From assembly GCA_030602615.1 (NCBI GenBank), contig JAUVZM010000014.1:1-47047 (forward strand): DNA of 47,047 nucleotides, in the 5' to 3' direction. The translations under genes were made by a program, and so were the position numbers. Below the pieces are notes generated by a model. The model made no database searches. It saw nothing but the letters and a program-made list of their open reading frames with translations, and was not told where the DNA came from. This stretch comes from a bacterium. GTDB taxonomy: Bacteria > Armatimonadota > Zipacnadia > Zipacnadales > Zipacnadaceae. Positions 25,595-33,578 of this stretch are shown here, piece by piece; the stretch's first letter is position 1; each line of letters starts with the position of its first letter.

Positions 25595-27148
25595 ATGATC
25601 AGAAAAGAAACAGTTCCAGAAAGCCTTGCCGAATTCGCCACCGACGAAAGCGGCATCGTGCAGGCCCGCGATATCGAGGCCGTCTGTTTCCCCGAATCAG
25701 AGCAGGAAATCTGTGAACTGCTCGCAGAGGCCAACGAAACGGGGACACTGGTTACCACTTCAGGCGCGGGCACCGGCCTCAATGGCGGTCGGGTGGCTAT
25801 CCACGGCGGGCTGGTCCTGGCCACGCAAGAGCTACGTGCTCCGCAGCCCCGTGAGCTGCCCGCCATCCAGGCAGAACAGTTCGGAAAGCAGTATGTCATA
25901 TACCTTGATCAGGAACGCCAGGAGGCCTACGTACCGGCTGGGGTCTCCACTGAGCTGCTGGATCAGATGCTGCCCGAAGAGTTGCTCTATCCGCCTGATC
26001 CCACCGAAAAGTCCGGCTTCATCGGTGCTAACATCGCCTGCAACGCCTCGGGAGCGCGCACCTTTCACTATGGCGCCAGCCGCCGCTGGGTGGTAGGCTT
26101 GCGGGTTGTGCTGCCTACTGGTGATATTCTTGATATAAGTCGTGGCGATTGCACTGGCGCTGGCGAATTCCGCTTTGCCAGCCAGTCGGGGAGGCAGTAC
26201 GCCGTCCCCCTACCCTCCTACCAGATGCCAGCGGGCAAGAACGCCGCCGGCCTCTATGCCCGCCCCGGTATGGACCTGGTGGATCTGTTCGTCGGCAGCG
26301 AGGGTATATTGGGCGTCATCAGCGAGGTCCGCCTGAAGCTCACCGAGCGGCCTGATAATATAATTGGTGAAATTGCCTTCTTCGCCAGCGAGGCCGACGC
26401 TCTGGGATTCATTGACGATCTGCGCACGGCTGCGGCCGGTACTATGACTGTGCTGTCCATTGAGTATTTCGACAGCAACTCGCTGGATTTCATGGAGCAT
26501 GAGGTGCTGGCGGGCAAAGACTACGGGGCGGCTGTCTACACCGAGGTAGTGGGCACATTAGATGAGCTTGACCCGCTCATAGTAGCGCTGGAGGCCAATA
26601 ACTATGCTGCGGACTGGTTTGCTGAGAGTGGCGAAGAAGCCGCCGAGCAAAAAGAGTTTCGCCATTCGCTCCCTGATGAGGTGCACAGCTACCTGCGCCG
26701 CCACAATAGCCAGGCCTGGATCACTGACTTTGCCGTCCCGGCTGAGAGGTTTCCCGAGATGCTCCAGGCTTATCACGCAGCCGGCGCGGCCCTGCGGGAG
26801 AAATTCCCCCGGGAGGGCGAGCACTACCTGGTATTCGGCCACATCGGCGACTATCACCTGCACGTCGAGTTTATGACTCACAATCAAAAAGAATTGAGGT
26901 TTGTTAAGCAGCTATACGCTGACCTGGCCAGGCAGGCTGTTTCTTGGGGTGGAACAGTGAGCGCTGAGCACGGTGTAGGCAAAAAGACCTTCTCCTCCGC
27001 AGGTCACACCATTCCCTACCTGGAGCTGATGTATGGTGAGCACGCCGTGATGGAGATTGCCCGCGCCAAGCAGGCACTCGATCCGAATCTGATACTCAAC
27101 GTCGGGAATATGGTGCCGAAGCAGTATCTGCACGAGCTGAATACATAG
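25595..27148 (+). CDS. FAD-linked oxidase, GlcD / D-lactate dehydrogenase type
   Basis: 517 residues. The N-terminal FAD_binding_4 (PCMH-type) domain has TTSGAGTGLNGGRVA for FAD pyrophosphate, FIGANIACNASGARTFHYG, and DLFVGSEGILGVI. The C-terminal FAD-oxidase_C domain has the metal and substrate histidines in FGHIGDYHLHV and AEHGVGK, ending with a typical LDPNLILNVGNM. Enzymes of this type oxidise D-lactate, glycolate or other 2-hydroxy acids and pass electrons to quinone or an Fe-S partner. No glcE/glcF-like subunit is adjacent, so a single-subunit D-2-hydroxyacid dehydrogenase is more likely than glycolate oxidase. The ribosome site is weak (TAGAGA). It appears to be transcribed alone from a promoter 200 bases upstream. 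Confidence 0.85.
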   Translation: MIRKETVPESLAEFATDESGIVQARDIEAVCFPESEQEICELLAEANETGTLVTTSGAGTGLNGGRVAIHGGLVLATQELRAPQPRELPAIQAEQFGKQYVIYLDQERQEAYVPAGVSTELLDQMLPEELLYPPDPTEKSGFIGANIACNASGARTFHYGASRRWVVGLRVVLPTGDILDISRGDCTGAGEFRFASQSGRQYAVPLPSYQMPAGKNAAGLYARPGMDLVDLFVGSEGILGVISEVRLKLTERPDNIIGEIAFFASEADALGFIDDLRTAAAGTMTVLSIEYFDSNSLDFMEHEVLAGKDYGAAVYTEVVGTLDELDPLIVALEANNYAADWFAESGEEAAEQKEFRHSLPDEVHSYLRRHNSQAWITDFAVPAERFPEMLQAYHAAGAALREKFPREGEHYLVFGHIGDYHLHVEFMTHNQKELRFVKQLYADLARQAVSWGGTVSAEHGVGKKTFSSAGHTIPYLELMYGEHAVMEIARAKQALDPNLILNVGNMVPKQYLHELNT

Positions 27149-27241
27149 CCAGCTCCTCACTGGTTAGCTTGCCATGACTCACCTCGGCCGGCTTTATTTC
27201 GGCCAGCAATTCAGTATGGAGGTTGCAATAGGCTGCTCTAA

Positions 27242-27270
27242 TTGACGATTTCTACACCTCTGGGTATAAT
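27242..27270 (+). promoter_or_regulatory. Near-consensus promoter for cysE, TTGACG-17-TATAAT
   Basis: TTGACG (27242-27247), 17 bases, then a perfect TATAAT (27265-27270). This is among the strongest promoter matches in the window. The start would be near 27277, only about 12 bases before a terminator-like hairpin and 68 before the cysE ATG. Confidence 0.65.
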
Positions 27271-27288
27271 AGGACCAATCCAGTTAAC

Positions 27289-27321
27289 GACCGCAGCCAG
27301 CGGCTGGTTTGCGGTCTTTTT
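27289..27321 (+). terminator. Terminator-like hairpin inside the cysE leader
   Basis: GACCGCA (27289-27295) pairs with TGCGGTC (27310-27316), with an inner CCAG/CTGG stem, followed by five T (27317-27321). It could end transcription from the upstream oxidase gene, but it also lies between the cysE promoter and cysE, so it could attenuate cysE. Confidence 0.6.
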
Positions 27322-27344
27322 GGCAGATAATAGGGGTAAAGCCG

Positions 27345-28040
27345 ATGTTTAGGACATTGTGCAGGGATATTCAGGCGGCGCGCGAGCGCGACCCGGCGGC
27401 ACGAAGTAACCTGGAGGTCCTACTGTGCTACAGCGGTGTGCATGCAATTATGGCCCATCGCATCATTCACCGGCTGTGGCAGTGGAAGTTGCGGTTACTG
27501 GCTCGCTGGCTTTCCCAGGTTTCCAAGTTTTTCACCAATATTGAGATACATCCAGGCGCGACTATCGGTGAGGGTTTCTTCATAGACCACGGCACTGGCA
27601 CTGTTATTGGTGAGACCAGCGAGATTGGCGACGGTGTTACCCTCTTTCAGGGCGTGACCCTGGGTGGAACCGGCAAAGAGGCTGGCAAGCGCCATCCCAC
27701 CCTGGAAGATAACGTCACCGTGGGATCCCACGCCCAGATTCTGGGCTCAATTACTATCGGCGAGTGCTCTGTGGTCGGCGCTGGGGCGGTGGTGGTAGAC
27801 GATATTCCGCCATACTGCACCGTCGTAGGCAGCAAGGCCTACGTGGCGCGCCGCGACGGTCAGCGCATCTACGATTTCCACCACGAGCGGGCTTTGCATG
27901 CCAAGGACCCGGAAATGCAGCAGCTCCTGGACCGCATAAAGCAGTTGGAAGAAGAAGTCTCCACCATCAAGGCTCAATGTGAGATGTATAGGCGACCGCG
28001 GGCAACCGGCGGCACCGAAGACAGCCCCGAAGAACAATAA
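27345..28040 (+). CDS. cysE: Serine O-acetyltransferase
   Basis: 231 residues. An N-terminal helical domain ([19 protein letters not shown]) is followed by the left-handed beta-helix hexapeptide domain, [23 protein letters not shown] and [19 protein letters not shown], where the DH pair and RHP carry catalytic residues, then a short coiled-coil tail. CysE makes O-acetylserine from serine and acetyl-CoA for cysteine synthesis. The start is ATG 27345, with AGGGG seven bases upstream. An in-frame start at 27309 would lie inside the hairpin stem. The tail is longer than in the shortest family members and lacks the Ile C-terminus used to bind CysK in enterics. vanW follows 34 bases later. No cysK is in the window. 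Confidence 0.9.
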   Translation: MFRTLCRDIQAARERDPAARSNLEVLLCYSGVHAIMAHRIIHRLWQWKLRLLARWLSQVSKFFTNIEIHPGATIGEGFFIDHGTGTVIGETSEIGDGVTLFQGVTLGGTGKEAGKRHPTLEDNVTVGSHAQILGSITIGECSVVGAGAVVVDDIPPYCTVVGSKAYVARRDGQRIYDFHHERALHAKDPEMQQLLDRIKQLEEEVSTIKAQCEMYRRPRATGGTEDSPEEQ

Positions 28041-28074
28041 TCGTGTGGCAGTAGTCTAAGCAGATAGCGAGCGA

Positions 28075-29520
28075 ATGTCGCAGATGAACAACGAAGGTCG
28101 GCGCAAAACACTGAAACGGATCGGTATTGCATTGGGCGCAATTGTAGCACTGATTGTGGCCGCAGTGATATTGCTGGCAGTAAGTGCTCAGCAATTCCAG
28201 GCCACTGATGAGATCGCCGCCAACGTGTCCATAGCGGGCATAGACGTCAGCGAGCTTACTGCCACCGAGGCGCAGGCCAGGCTGGAAAGCCGGTTGCTGC
28301 CCTCGCTACCGGCCGAAGTGGACCTAATCCATCCCAATGGCACATACGCCACCAGCCGCGAGGAGCTGGGTGTGGCCGCGTTGCCGGACGAGGCTGTCAG
28401 GGAGGCTATGCGAGTCGGGCGTACCGGCAGCCTGTTGGGACGGATTCAGACGAGGCTACGTCTGTGGCGCTACGGCCGCGATGTTCCCATCCCCGTCTGG
28501 ATTGACCAACGCCGACTGTGGCAGACTCTCGAAGAGATTGCTGCCCAGATAGACTGCGAAGCGGTGGATGCTCAAGTCCAGGTAACTGACGATGAACAGG
28601 TCGAGAAAGTACCCGGTAAGGTGGGTGTCACCTTGCAGCTCAATGAGAGCCAAGCTGCTGTGCAGACGGCTCTGTCGGATCCGCTACGGCGGGCTGTGGA
28701 GCTTGTGGTGGTGGCTCAACCTCCCAGCATAAGCATTGAGGATTTGGAGAATATTGAGGTGGTGCTGGGCAGCTACAGTACCCCATTCAATCCGGGACAG
28801 GTCAGTCGGAGCCACAACCTGCGGCTGGCTATCGCGCGCGTCAACAACACGGTAGTGCAGCCTGACGGGGAGTTTTCAGTGAATGAGACTGTGGGGCCAC
28901 GCTCGGCCAAAGTTGGCTACCGGACAGCTCCGATCTTCCGCAACAACGAGATTGTTCCCGGGATCGGTGGCGGCGTCTGTCAGGTGACCACCACCGTCTA
29001 CAATGCCGCCCTGCTAGCCAATATGGAGATGACTGAGCGCCGCCCCCACTCTCGACCCGTCGCATACTGCCCGACCGGGCGGGATGCCACTGTGGACTAC
29101 AACCAAATTGATATGCGGTTCAAAAACTCCCTGAACCATCCTATTCTGGTTCTCGGAGGAGTGAAGGGAAACCGGCTGTGGGCCAAGATCCTGGGCAAAG
29201 CTGAAGACGACTACGATGTTAAGCTCATTCGCACCGGTCTACGCCGCAGCGGTTATGCTACGAAGGAAGTGCCCGACCCCGAGTTGGAGGAGGGCAAGCG
29301 GGAAATTGAGACTGAGGGGCGTAGCGGCCTGCGTGTCACTCTCATCCGAGAAATATACAGCAAAGCCGGCGAGCTGATTAACCGCCAGACTATGCACAAT
29401 GACGTCTATCCTGCCCAGACCGAGATAGTGCGCGTCGGCACCAAGCCGACCGAAGCCGAGCTGACTCCCGCTGATGAAAGCAGCTCGCCAGGCCCACTGT
29501 TGTCACCAATTGAACCCTGA
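28075..29520 (+). CDS. VanW family protein with G5 domain
   Basis: 481 residues. One N-terminal transmembrane helix (about 14-37) anchors an extracytoplasmic chain: two peptidoglycan-binding PG_binding_4-like segments (ANVSIAGIDVSELTATEA and the following repeat), the VanW core (TVGPRSAKVGYRTAPIF; GGGVCQVTTTVYNAALLA; RRPHSRPVAYCPTGRDATV), and a C-terminal G5-type domain ending VRVGTKP. VanW proteins are linked to cell-wall processes, but their reaction is unknown. The name comes from vancomycin clusters and does not imply resistance here. Neighbours cysE (34 bases upstream) and murJ (112 bases downstream) support a wall role. The ribosome site before the ATG is weak. Confidence 0.88.
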   Translation: MSQMNNEGRRKTLKRIGIALGAIVALIVAAVILLAVSAQQFQATDEIAANVSIAGIDVSELTATEAQARLESRLLPSLPAEVDLIHPNGTYATSREELGVAALPDEAVREAMRVGRTGSLLGRIQTRLRLWRYGRDVPIPVWIDQRRLWQTLEEIAAQIDCEAVDAQVQVTDDEQVEKVPGKVGVTLQLNESQAAVQTALSDPLRRAVELVVVAQPPSISIEDLENIEVVLGSYSTPFNPGQVSRSHNLRLAIARVNNTVVQPDGEFSVNETVGPRSAKVGYRTAPIFRNNEIVPGIGGGVCQVTTTVYNAALLANMEMTERRPHSRPVAYCPTGRDATVDYNQIDMRFKNSLNHPILVLGGVKGNRLWAKILGKAEDDYDVKLIRTGLRRSGYATKEVPDPELEEGKREIETEGRSGLRVTLIREIYSKAGELINRQTMHNDVYPAQTEIVRVGTKPTEAELTPADESSSPGPLLSPIEP

Positions 29521-29559
29521 GTAGTCCGGCTGTCATCGTGCAGTCCAACTGCCAGTTGC

Positions 29560-29588
29560 TTTCCAACTCCCCCGATTACCGCTATAAT
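29560..29588 (+). promoter_or_regulatory. Possible promoter for murJ, -10 TATAAT
   Basis: A perfect TATAAT lies at 29583-29588. The hexamer 17 bases upstream (TTTCCA, 29560-29565) is a weak -35. It would start transcription about 40 bases before murJ. Confidence 0.35.
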
Positions 29589-29632
29589 TCTCTTGATTCT
29601 GCCAGGCACGTAGCCTCATAGATGCCGCGTTG

Positions 29633-31324
29633 ATGAACAATCAGATGCCGGACGATTCCGATAAAGCCAAACCTGAAGCCGAAGCTGCTCAGTCCGAGGA
29701 GGCAAGCCCTGCCCGCCAGGGCCTGGCCGCTGCCGCCGCTCTGATGGTGACCGCAGTATTCCTGAGCGCCGTCACCGGACTCATCCGCGTCATGCTGCTG
29801 AACTGGCGATTCGGGATTGAGGGCGAGGTAAACGCCTATGTGCAGGCCTTCCGGATACCGGATTTCATCTACTTTCTGATGGCCGGTGGGGCGCTGCGTA
29901 CTGGTTTCGTGCCGGTGTTCACCGAGTATATAGCCAGGAACAGGGTGGCGCAGGCCTGGAAGACGTTTAGCTCGACACTGTGGCTGCTGGTCATCTTCGG
30001 CACTATCCTGACGGGACTGGGCATGCTCTTCGCGCCGCACCTGGCCAGGGTTGTGGCTCCCGGCTGGGTGGACAGCCATCCTGATCTGCTTGACCTGTGC
30101 GTATGGATTATGCGGGTGATGTTTCCCGCCCAGATCTTCTTCGTCATCGGCGGGCTGCTGATGGGTACGCTCAATGCTCTGAAGCATTTCCTGTGGCCGG
30201 CCGCCGGGCCGATAATCTACAACCTGATGATTATCAGCGCTATCCTGCTGGCGCCGATGCTCTGGGGAGTGTCCACACTGGCTTATGCAGTGTTGCTGGG
30301 AGCGCTGCTGGGCAGCCTGCTGGTCCAGATCCCGCCCCTGCGGAGGCTAGGGGGCCGGCTGCTGATGCTGTTTGATCCCGGCGACGAGGGGATGCACCGG
30401 GTCATTAAGCTGGCTCTGCCGATCGTCTTCGGGTTGGCCGTAGCCGAGATTAACCTGATCATCACCACGGCCCTGGCGACCAAAGTGGATCCCACTCACG
30501 GCCCGATGATCCTGGAAGACGCCAATCGGCTCTGGAAGCTGCCCACCCGGGTGTTCGGAGCAGGCATTGCCATTGCCCTGTTTCCCACGCTGGCCGAGCA
30601 CTACGCGACAGGCGCTTTGGCTGCCTTTCGGCGCGATTTCTCGTTTGGAATGCGTAATACCCTCTTTTTGGTGGTGCCCTCGGCGGTGGGCATAATGGTG
30701 CTGCGCTATCCGATCGTTCGTCTGCTGCTGGAACGGGGCCAGTTCACTGCTGAGGCCACCGAGTTGGTCGCGGATGCCCTATTGTGGTTTGGCCCCGGCA
30801 TAGTGGGCCTGGCGGCGGTTTACATCCTGGCCCGGACCTTCTACGCGCGCCATGATACGGTAACGCCGGTGTGGGTGGGAGCTATATCCATCAGCATCTG
30901 CCTGGCAGCAGCTCTGCCCCTGATGGGGGTAATGCAAGTCTCGGGGCTGGCCCTGGCCACCTCAGTGAGCGCTATTGCCAATGCCACGATGCTTATGTGG
31001 ATTCTGCACAGGCGGGTAGCAGGACTGGTCGGGCCGCAAATGGTGAGCAGCATGGCCAAGCTGGTGCTCCCCACTGCCGCGCTAGGTCTAATCTGTTGGG
31101 GGACAATGGCCGCCTCGCAGCACTACTTGGGTACGGCCAGCCTCGCTGCTCGACTCGTCAATGTGCTGCTGCCGATGAGCCTGGGCACAGTGGTTTTCAT
31201 TGGTCTGGCCGCGCTGCTGAGGATGGACGAACTGCGCTCGGCCTGGCGCTTGATCAGGCGCCGCTTCAGCGGACGGGGCGCCTCGCAGCCCGCCGAAGAT
31301 ATCCAGGCCAGCGACGGAATGTGA
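29633..31324 (+). CDS. murJ: Lipid II flippase MurJ
   Basis: 563 residues with about 14 hydrophobic helices of the MviN/MurJ branch of the MOP exporters. The helix order and charged sites fit: the TM1 arginine region in GLIRVMLLNWRFG, NAYVQAFRIPDFIYFLMAGGALRTGFVPVF in TM2, and FYARHDTVTPVWVG in the TM10-11 loop. MurJ moves lipid II across the inner membrane for peptidoglycan synthesis. The start is ATG 29633, preceded by a TTG at 29630. No strong ribosome site is seen. A soluble acidic N-terminal extension (DDSDKAKPEAEAAQSEEA) is longer than in E. coli. The nucleoside hydrolase follows 17 bases later. Confidence 0.93.
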   Translation: MNNQMPDDSDKAKPEAEAAQSEEASPARQGLAAAAALMVTAVFLSAVTGLIRVMLLNWRFGIEGEVNAYVQAFRIPDFIYFLMAGGALRTGFVPVFTEYIARNRVAQAWKTFSSTLWLLVIFGTILTGLGMLFAPHLARVVAPGWVDSHPDLLDLCVWIMRVMFPAQIFFVIGGLLMGTLNALKHFLWPAAGPIIYNLMIISAILLAPMLWGVSTLAYAVLLGALLGSLLVQIPPLRRLGGRLLMLFDPGDEGMHRVIKLALPIVFGLAVAEINLIITTALATKVDPTHGPMILEDANRLWKLPTRVFGAGIAIALFPTLAEHYATGALAAFRRDFSFGMRNTLFLVVPSAVGIMVLRYPIVRLLLERGQFTAEATELVADALLWFGPGIVGLAAVYILARTFYARHDTVTPVWVGAISISICLAAALPLMGVMQVSGLALATSVSAIANATMLMWILHRRVAGLVGPQMVSSMAKLVLPTAALGLICWGTMAASQHYLGTASLAARLVNVLLPMSLGTVVFIGLAALLRMDELRSAWRLIRRRFSGRGASQPAEDIQASDGM

Positions 31325-31341
31325 CCAAGGAAAGCTAAGCT

Positions 31342-32250
31342 ATGGTTCCAGTGAAGACAGTTTTGGATACCGACATTGGCACCGACGTTGATGACGCGCT
31401 GGCGCTGGCCTTGGCGCTGAATAGCTCCGAGATTGAGTTGCTGGCGGTAGCTGTGGTAAGCACTGAGGTGAAACTGCGTGGTAGGCTAGCCGCTAAGATA
31501 CTGAAGACCTGGGGCCGCGGCGATATACCGGTTGCTGCCGGGCAGGCTGATACCTTCGATGGCCGCGCCGTCTCTGCAAATCCCGTCAACCAGCAGGCCG
31601 TGCTGACGGCCGCCGACGCTGCTCCGCCTGGCAACGGCATTGACCTGATGATCGAGGCTATTCAATCCCATCCCGGCGAGGTAACACTGGTCTCAATCGG
31701 CCAGTTGACCAACGTGGCAACAGCCTTCGAGCAGGCTCCGGAACTGACCGAACAGGTCCAGCGGCTGGTGATGATGGCGGGTGCGGTGGAGCACGAACGG
31801 AAGATTGAATATAATGTCAGGTGCGATCCGGCGGCCGCCGCATATGTATTTGACCTGCCCGTCGAGAAGGTTCTAATCCCGCTGGATGTCACCACACGTT
31901 GCCAATATCGTGAGCAGTATCATACCAAACTGGCTGGCGCAGGAACCGCGCGTTCTGCGTTGATTTGGCAGATGTTCCAGGCCTGGCAGGAGACTACCGG
32001 CCGCAGCGAGCCAATCCTGCACGACCCACTGGCAGTGGCCGTCTCATTTGTGCCCGAGCTGGTGACGCTGGAGCCGACGTGCCTGACAGTGGCGACAGAG
32101 CCCAGCGAGACAGCCGAAATCGGCCAGATCATCCCAGGCGAGGGGCGACCAAACTTGCAGGTGGCAACCAACGTTGACGTCGAGCGGCTTGAGAGCTTGT
32201 TCGCTGAACGACTCGCCAGATCAAATGAACGGAGAAGGGGCGAAGACTGA
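31342..32250 (+). CDS. Nucleoside hydrolase, IunH family
   Basis: 302 residues. The calcium-binding aspartate cluster is DTDIGTDVDD (9-18). SIGQLTNVATAFEQ and MMAGAVEHERKIEYNVRCDPAAAAYVF hold further active-site asparagine and aspartate residues, and HDPLAVAVSF is the histidine-aspartate motif near the C-terminus. Such enzymes split the N-glycosidic bond of ribonucleosides for base salvage. Specificity (purine or pyrimidine) cannot be read. AAGGAAAG precedes the ATG. Its stop overlaps the Fic start by one base (TGATG), so the two are translationally coupled, and it follows murJ by 17 bases. Cytoplasmic. Confidence 0.9.
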   Translation: MVPVKTVLDTDIGTDVDDALALALALNSSEIELLAVAVVSTEVKLRGRLAAKILKTWGRGDIPVAAGQADTFDGRAVSANPVNQQAVLTAADAAPPGNGIDLMIEAIQSHPGEVTLVSIGQLTNVATAFEQAPELTEQVQRLVMMAGAVEHERKIEYNVRCDPAAAAYVFDLPVEKVLIPLDVTTRCQYREQYHTKLAGAGTARSALIWQMFQAWQETTGRSEPILHDPLAVAVSFVPELVTLEPTCLTVATEPSETAEIGQIIPGEGRPNLQVATNVDVERLESLFAERLARSNERRRGED

Positions 32251-33443
32251 TGGATGTAGCACGGTTCGAGCAAAGTCCTGCTGGTCGTCTGGTCAAGGTG
32301 CATCGTGCCGGTGATGCGGAGTTCTGGGCCTTTGTCCCCAATCCGTTGCCGCCCGAATTGGACCTGGACCTCGGATTGTCTCGGACCCTTTCAGCCGCGG
32401 ACCGGGCCGTGGGCGAGCTCGAGGGATTGGCCCGGAGTCTACGTGACCCTCACATCTTCGTCCGCCCGCTAATTCGCTCGGAGGCCGTGGTCTCTTCACG
32501 GATCGAGGGTACGCAAGCGGACCTTGCAGACCTGTTTGTCTATGAGGCAGGGCAATTGCCGCTGCGGTCCGATCAACCGCTCACTCCGCAAGACGACGTC
32601 CACGAGGTTCTGAACTACGTTCGAGCCATGGAGTACGGGCTGGAGCGACGAGAAACGTTTCCCGTGAGCGGCCGCTTCATTCGGGAGTTGCACGCCATTC
32701 TCATGGAGGGTGTCCGCGGCGAGCATCACACACCCGGCGAGTTCCGCACGAGCCCTAACTGGATTGGTCCGCCCGGATGCCCACTGAATGAAGCCAGGTG
32801 CATCTTCCCACCACCTGGGGACGAACTGAATAGTAGTCTCAGTGACTTTGAACGGTATCTGCATACCGAACGTATGTACCCGCCGCTCGTTGAGTTAGCG
32901 CTGATACACTACCAATTTGAGGCGATTCACCCCTTCTTGGATGGCAACGGGCGCATTGGCCGTCTGCTCCTGGCTTTGCTGCTGGTACACTGGGGCCTGT
33001 TGTCACAGCCGCTGCTGTACCTGTCGGAGTACTTCGAGCGCAACCGAGATGATTACTATGACTTGCTTTTCGCGGTAAGCACCAGGGGCGCGTGGCGCGA
33101 GTGGGTGGAGTTTTTCCTACTGGGCGTGACCGAACAGGCCCAGATGACGAACCGGCGTGCTCATGCGCTGCTGGACTTGCAGGAGGAGTGGCACGAGCGG
33201 CTGAAAGCCACGACTCGGTCAGCAGCTCCGTTCCATCTTGCCGACCATCTGTTGCAGCAACCGTTCCTTACCGTAGGCTACGCTGAACGAATGTTAGGTT
33301 TTTCCTACACGGCTGCCCGCAAGAACGTGCACAAGCTGGTTGACGCGGAAATCTTACATCAATGGGGCGAAAGGAAGCGAGAAAAGAGATTCTTTGCCAA
33401 GGAAGTTTTACAAATACTGTTGGGCACTGGAGATCTTTCCTAA
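32250..33443 (+). CDS. Fic family protein, class II, with C-terminal winged helix
   Basis: 397 residues. The Fic core motif is complete, HPFLDGNGRIGR at 227-238, with the catalytic His227, so it should transfer AMP or another nucleotide to a protein hydroxyl. The N-terminal inhibitory helix motif (S/T)xxxE(G/N) is present as SSRIEG (82-87), which marks class II Fic proteins that are self-inhibited by the glutamate. The C-terminal part (about 320-397) reads as a winged helix-turn-helix (TVGYAERMLGFSYTAARKNVHKLV), suggesting DNA binding. The target is unknown. A repeated element lies immediately downstream, before lepA. It is coupled to the nucleoside hydrolase. Confidence 0.92.
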   Translation: MDVARFEQSPAGRLVKVHRAGDAEFWAFVPNPLPPELDLDLGLSRTLSAADRAVGELEGLARSLRDPHIFVRPLIRSEAVVSSRIEGTQADLADLFVYEAGQLPLRSDQPLTPQDDVHEVLNYVRAMEYGLERRETFPVSGRFIRELHAILMEGVRGEHHTPGEFRTSPNWIGPPGCPLNEARCIFPPPGDELNSSLSDFERYLHTERMYPPLVELALIHYQFEAIHPFLDGNGRIGRLLLALLLVHWGLLSQPLLYLSEYFERNRDDYYDLLFAVSTRGAWREWVEFFLLGVTEQAQMTNRRAHALLDLQEEWHERLKATTRSAAPFHLADHLLQQPFLTVGYAERMLGFSYTAARKNVHKLVDAEILHQWGERKREKRFFAKEVLQILLGTGDLS

Positions 33444-33464
33444 AACACGCGATGATTCAGCTTA

Positions 33465-33491
33465 TGAAACTTTTTAGGCCCTAAAGTTTCA
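33465..33491. repeat. Inverted repeat, operator-like
   Basis: TGAAACTTTTTAGG (33465-33478) and CCTAAAGTTTCA (33480-33491) form an imperfect palindrome between the Fic stop and lepA. There is no T-run after it, so it is not a normal terminator. The same half-site recurs at 33506-33516. Confidence 0.55.
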
Positions 33492-33505
33492 CAAGCTCCT
33501 GGTAA

Positions 33506-33522
33506 TGAAACTTAGGTATAAT
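33506..33522 (+). promoter_or_regulatory. Third half-site directly joined to the lepA -10
   Basis: TGAAACTTAGG (33506-33516) runs straight into a perfect TATAAT (33517-33522). No good -35 is found 16-18 bases upstream (the hexamer is AGCTCC), which suggests control by a protein bound at the repeats. Confidence 0.5.
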
Positions 33523-33578
33523 TGTATGCTTTGTCCAGCATTCGCAAGGGCTGCCTCGCAGTTGGTGAACAAACAACC

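Noticed and set aside
25398-25598. A 66-codon forward frame in the leader of the FAD oxidase gene
   Set aside because: It starts almost at the predicted transcription start with no ribosome site and no protein-like pattern.
33465-33491. Reading the inverted repeat after the Fic gene as a Rho-independent terminator
   Set aside because: The stem is AT-rich and no T-run follows. A regulatory element fits better.
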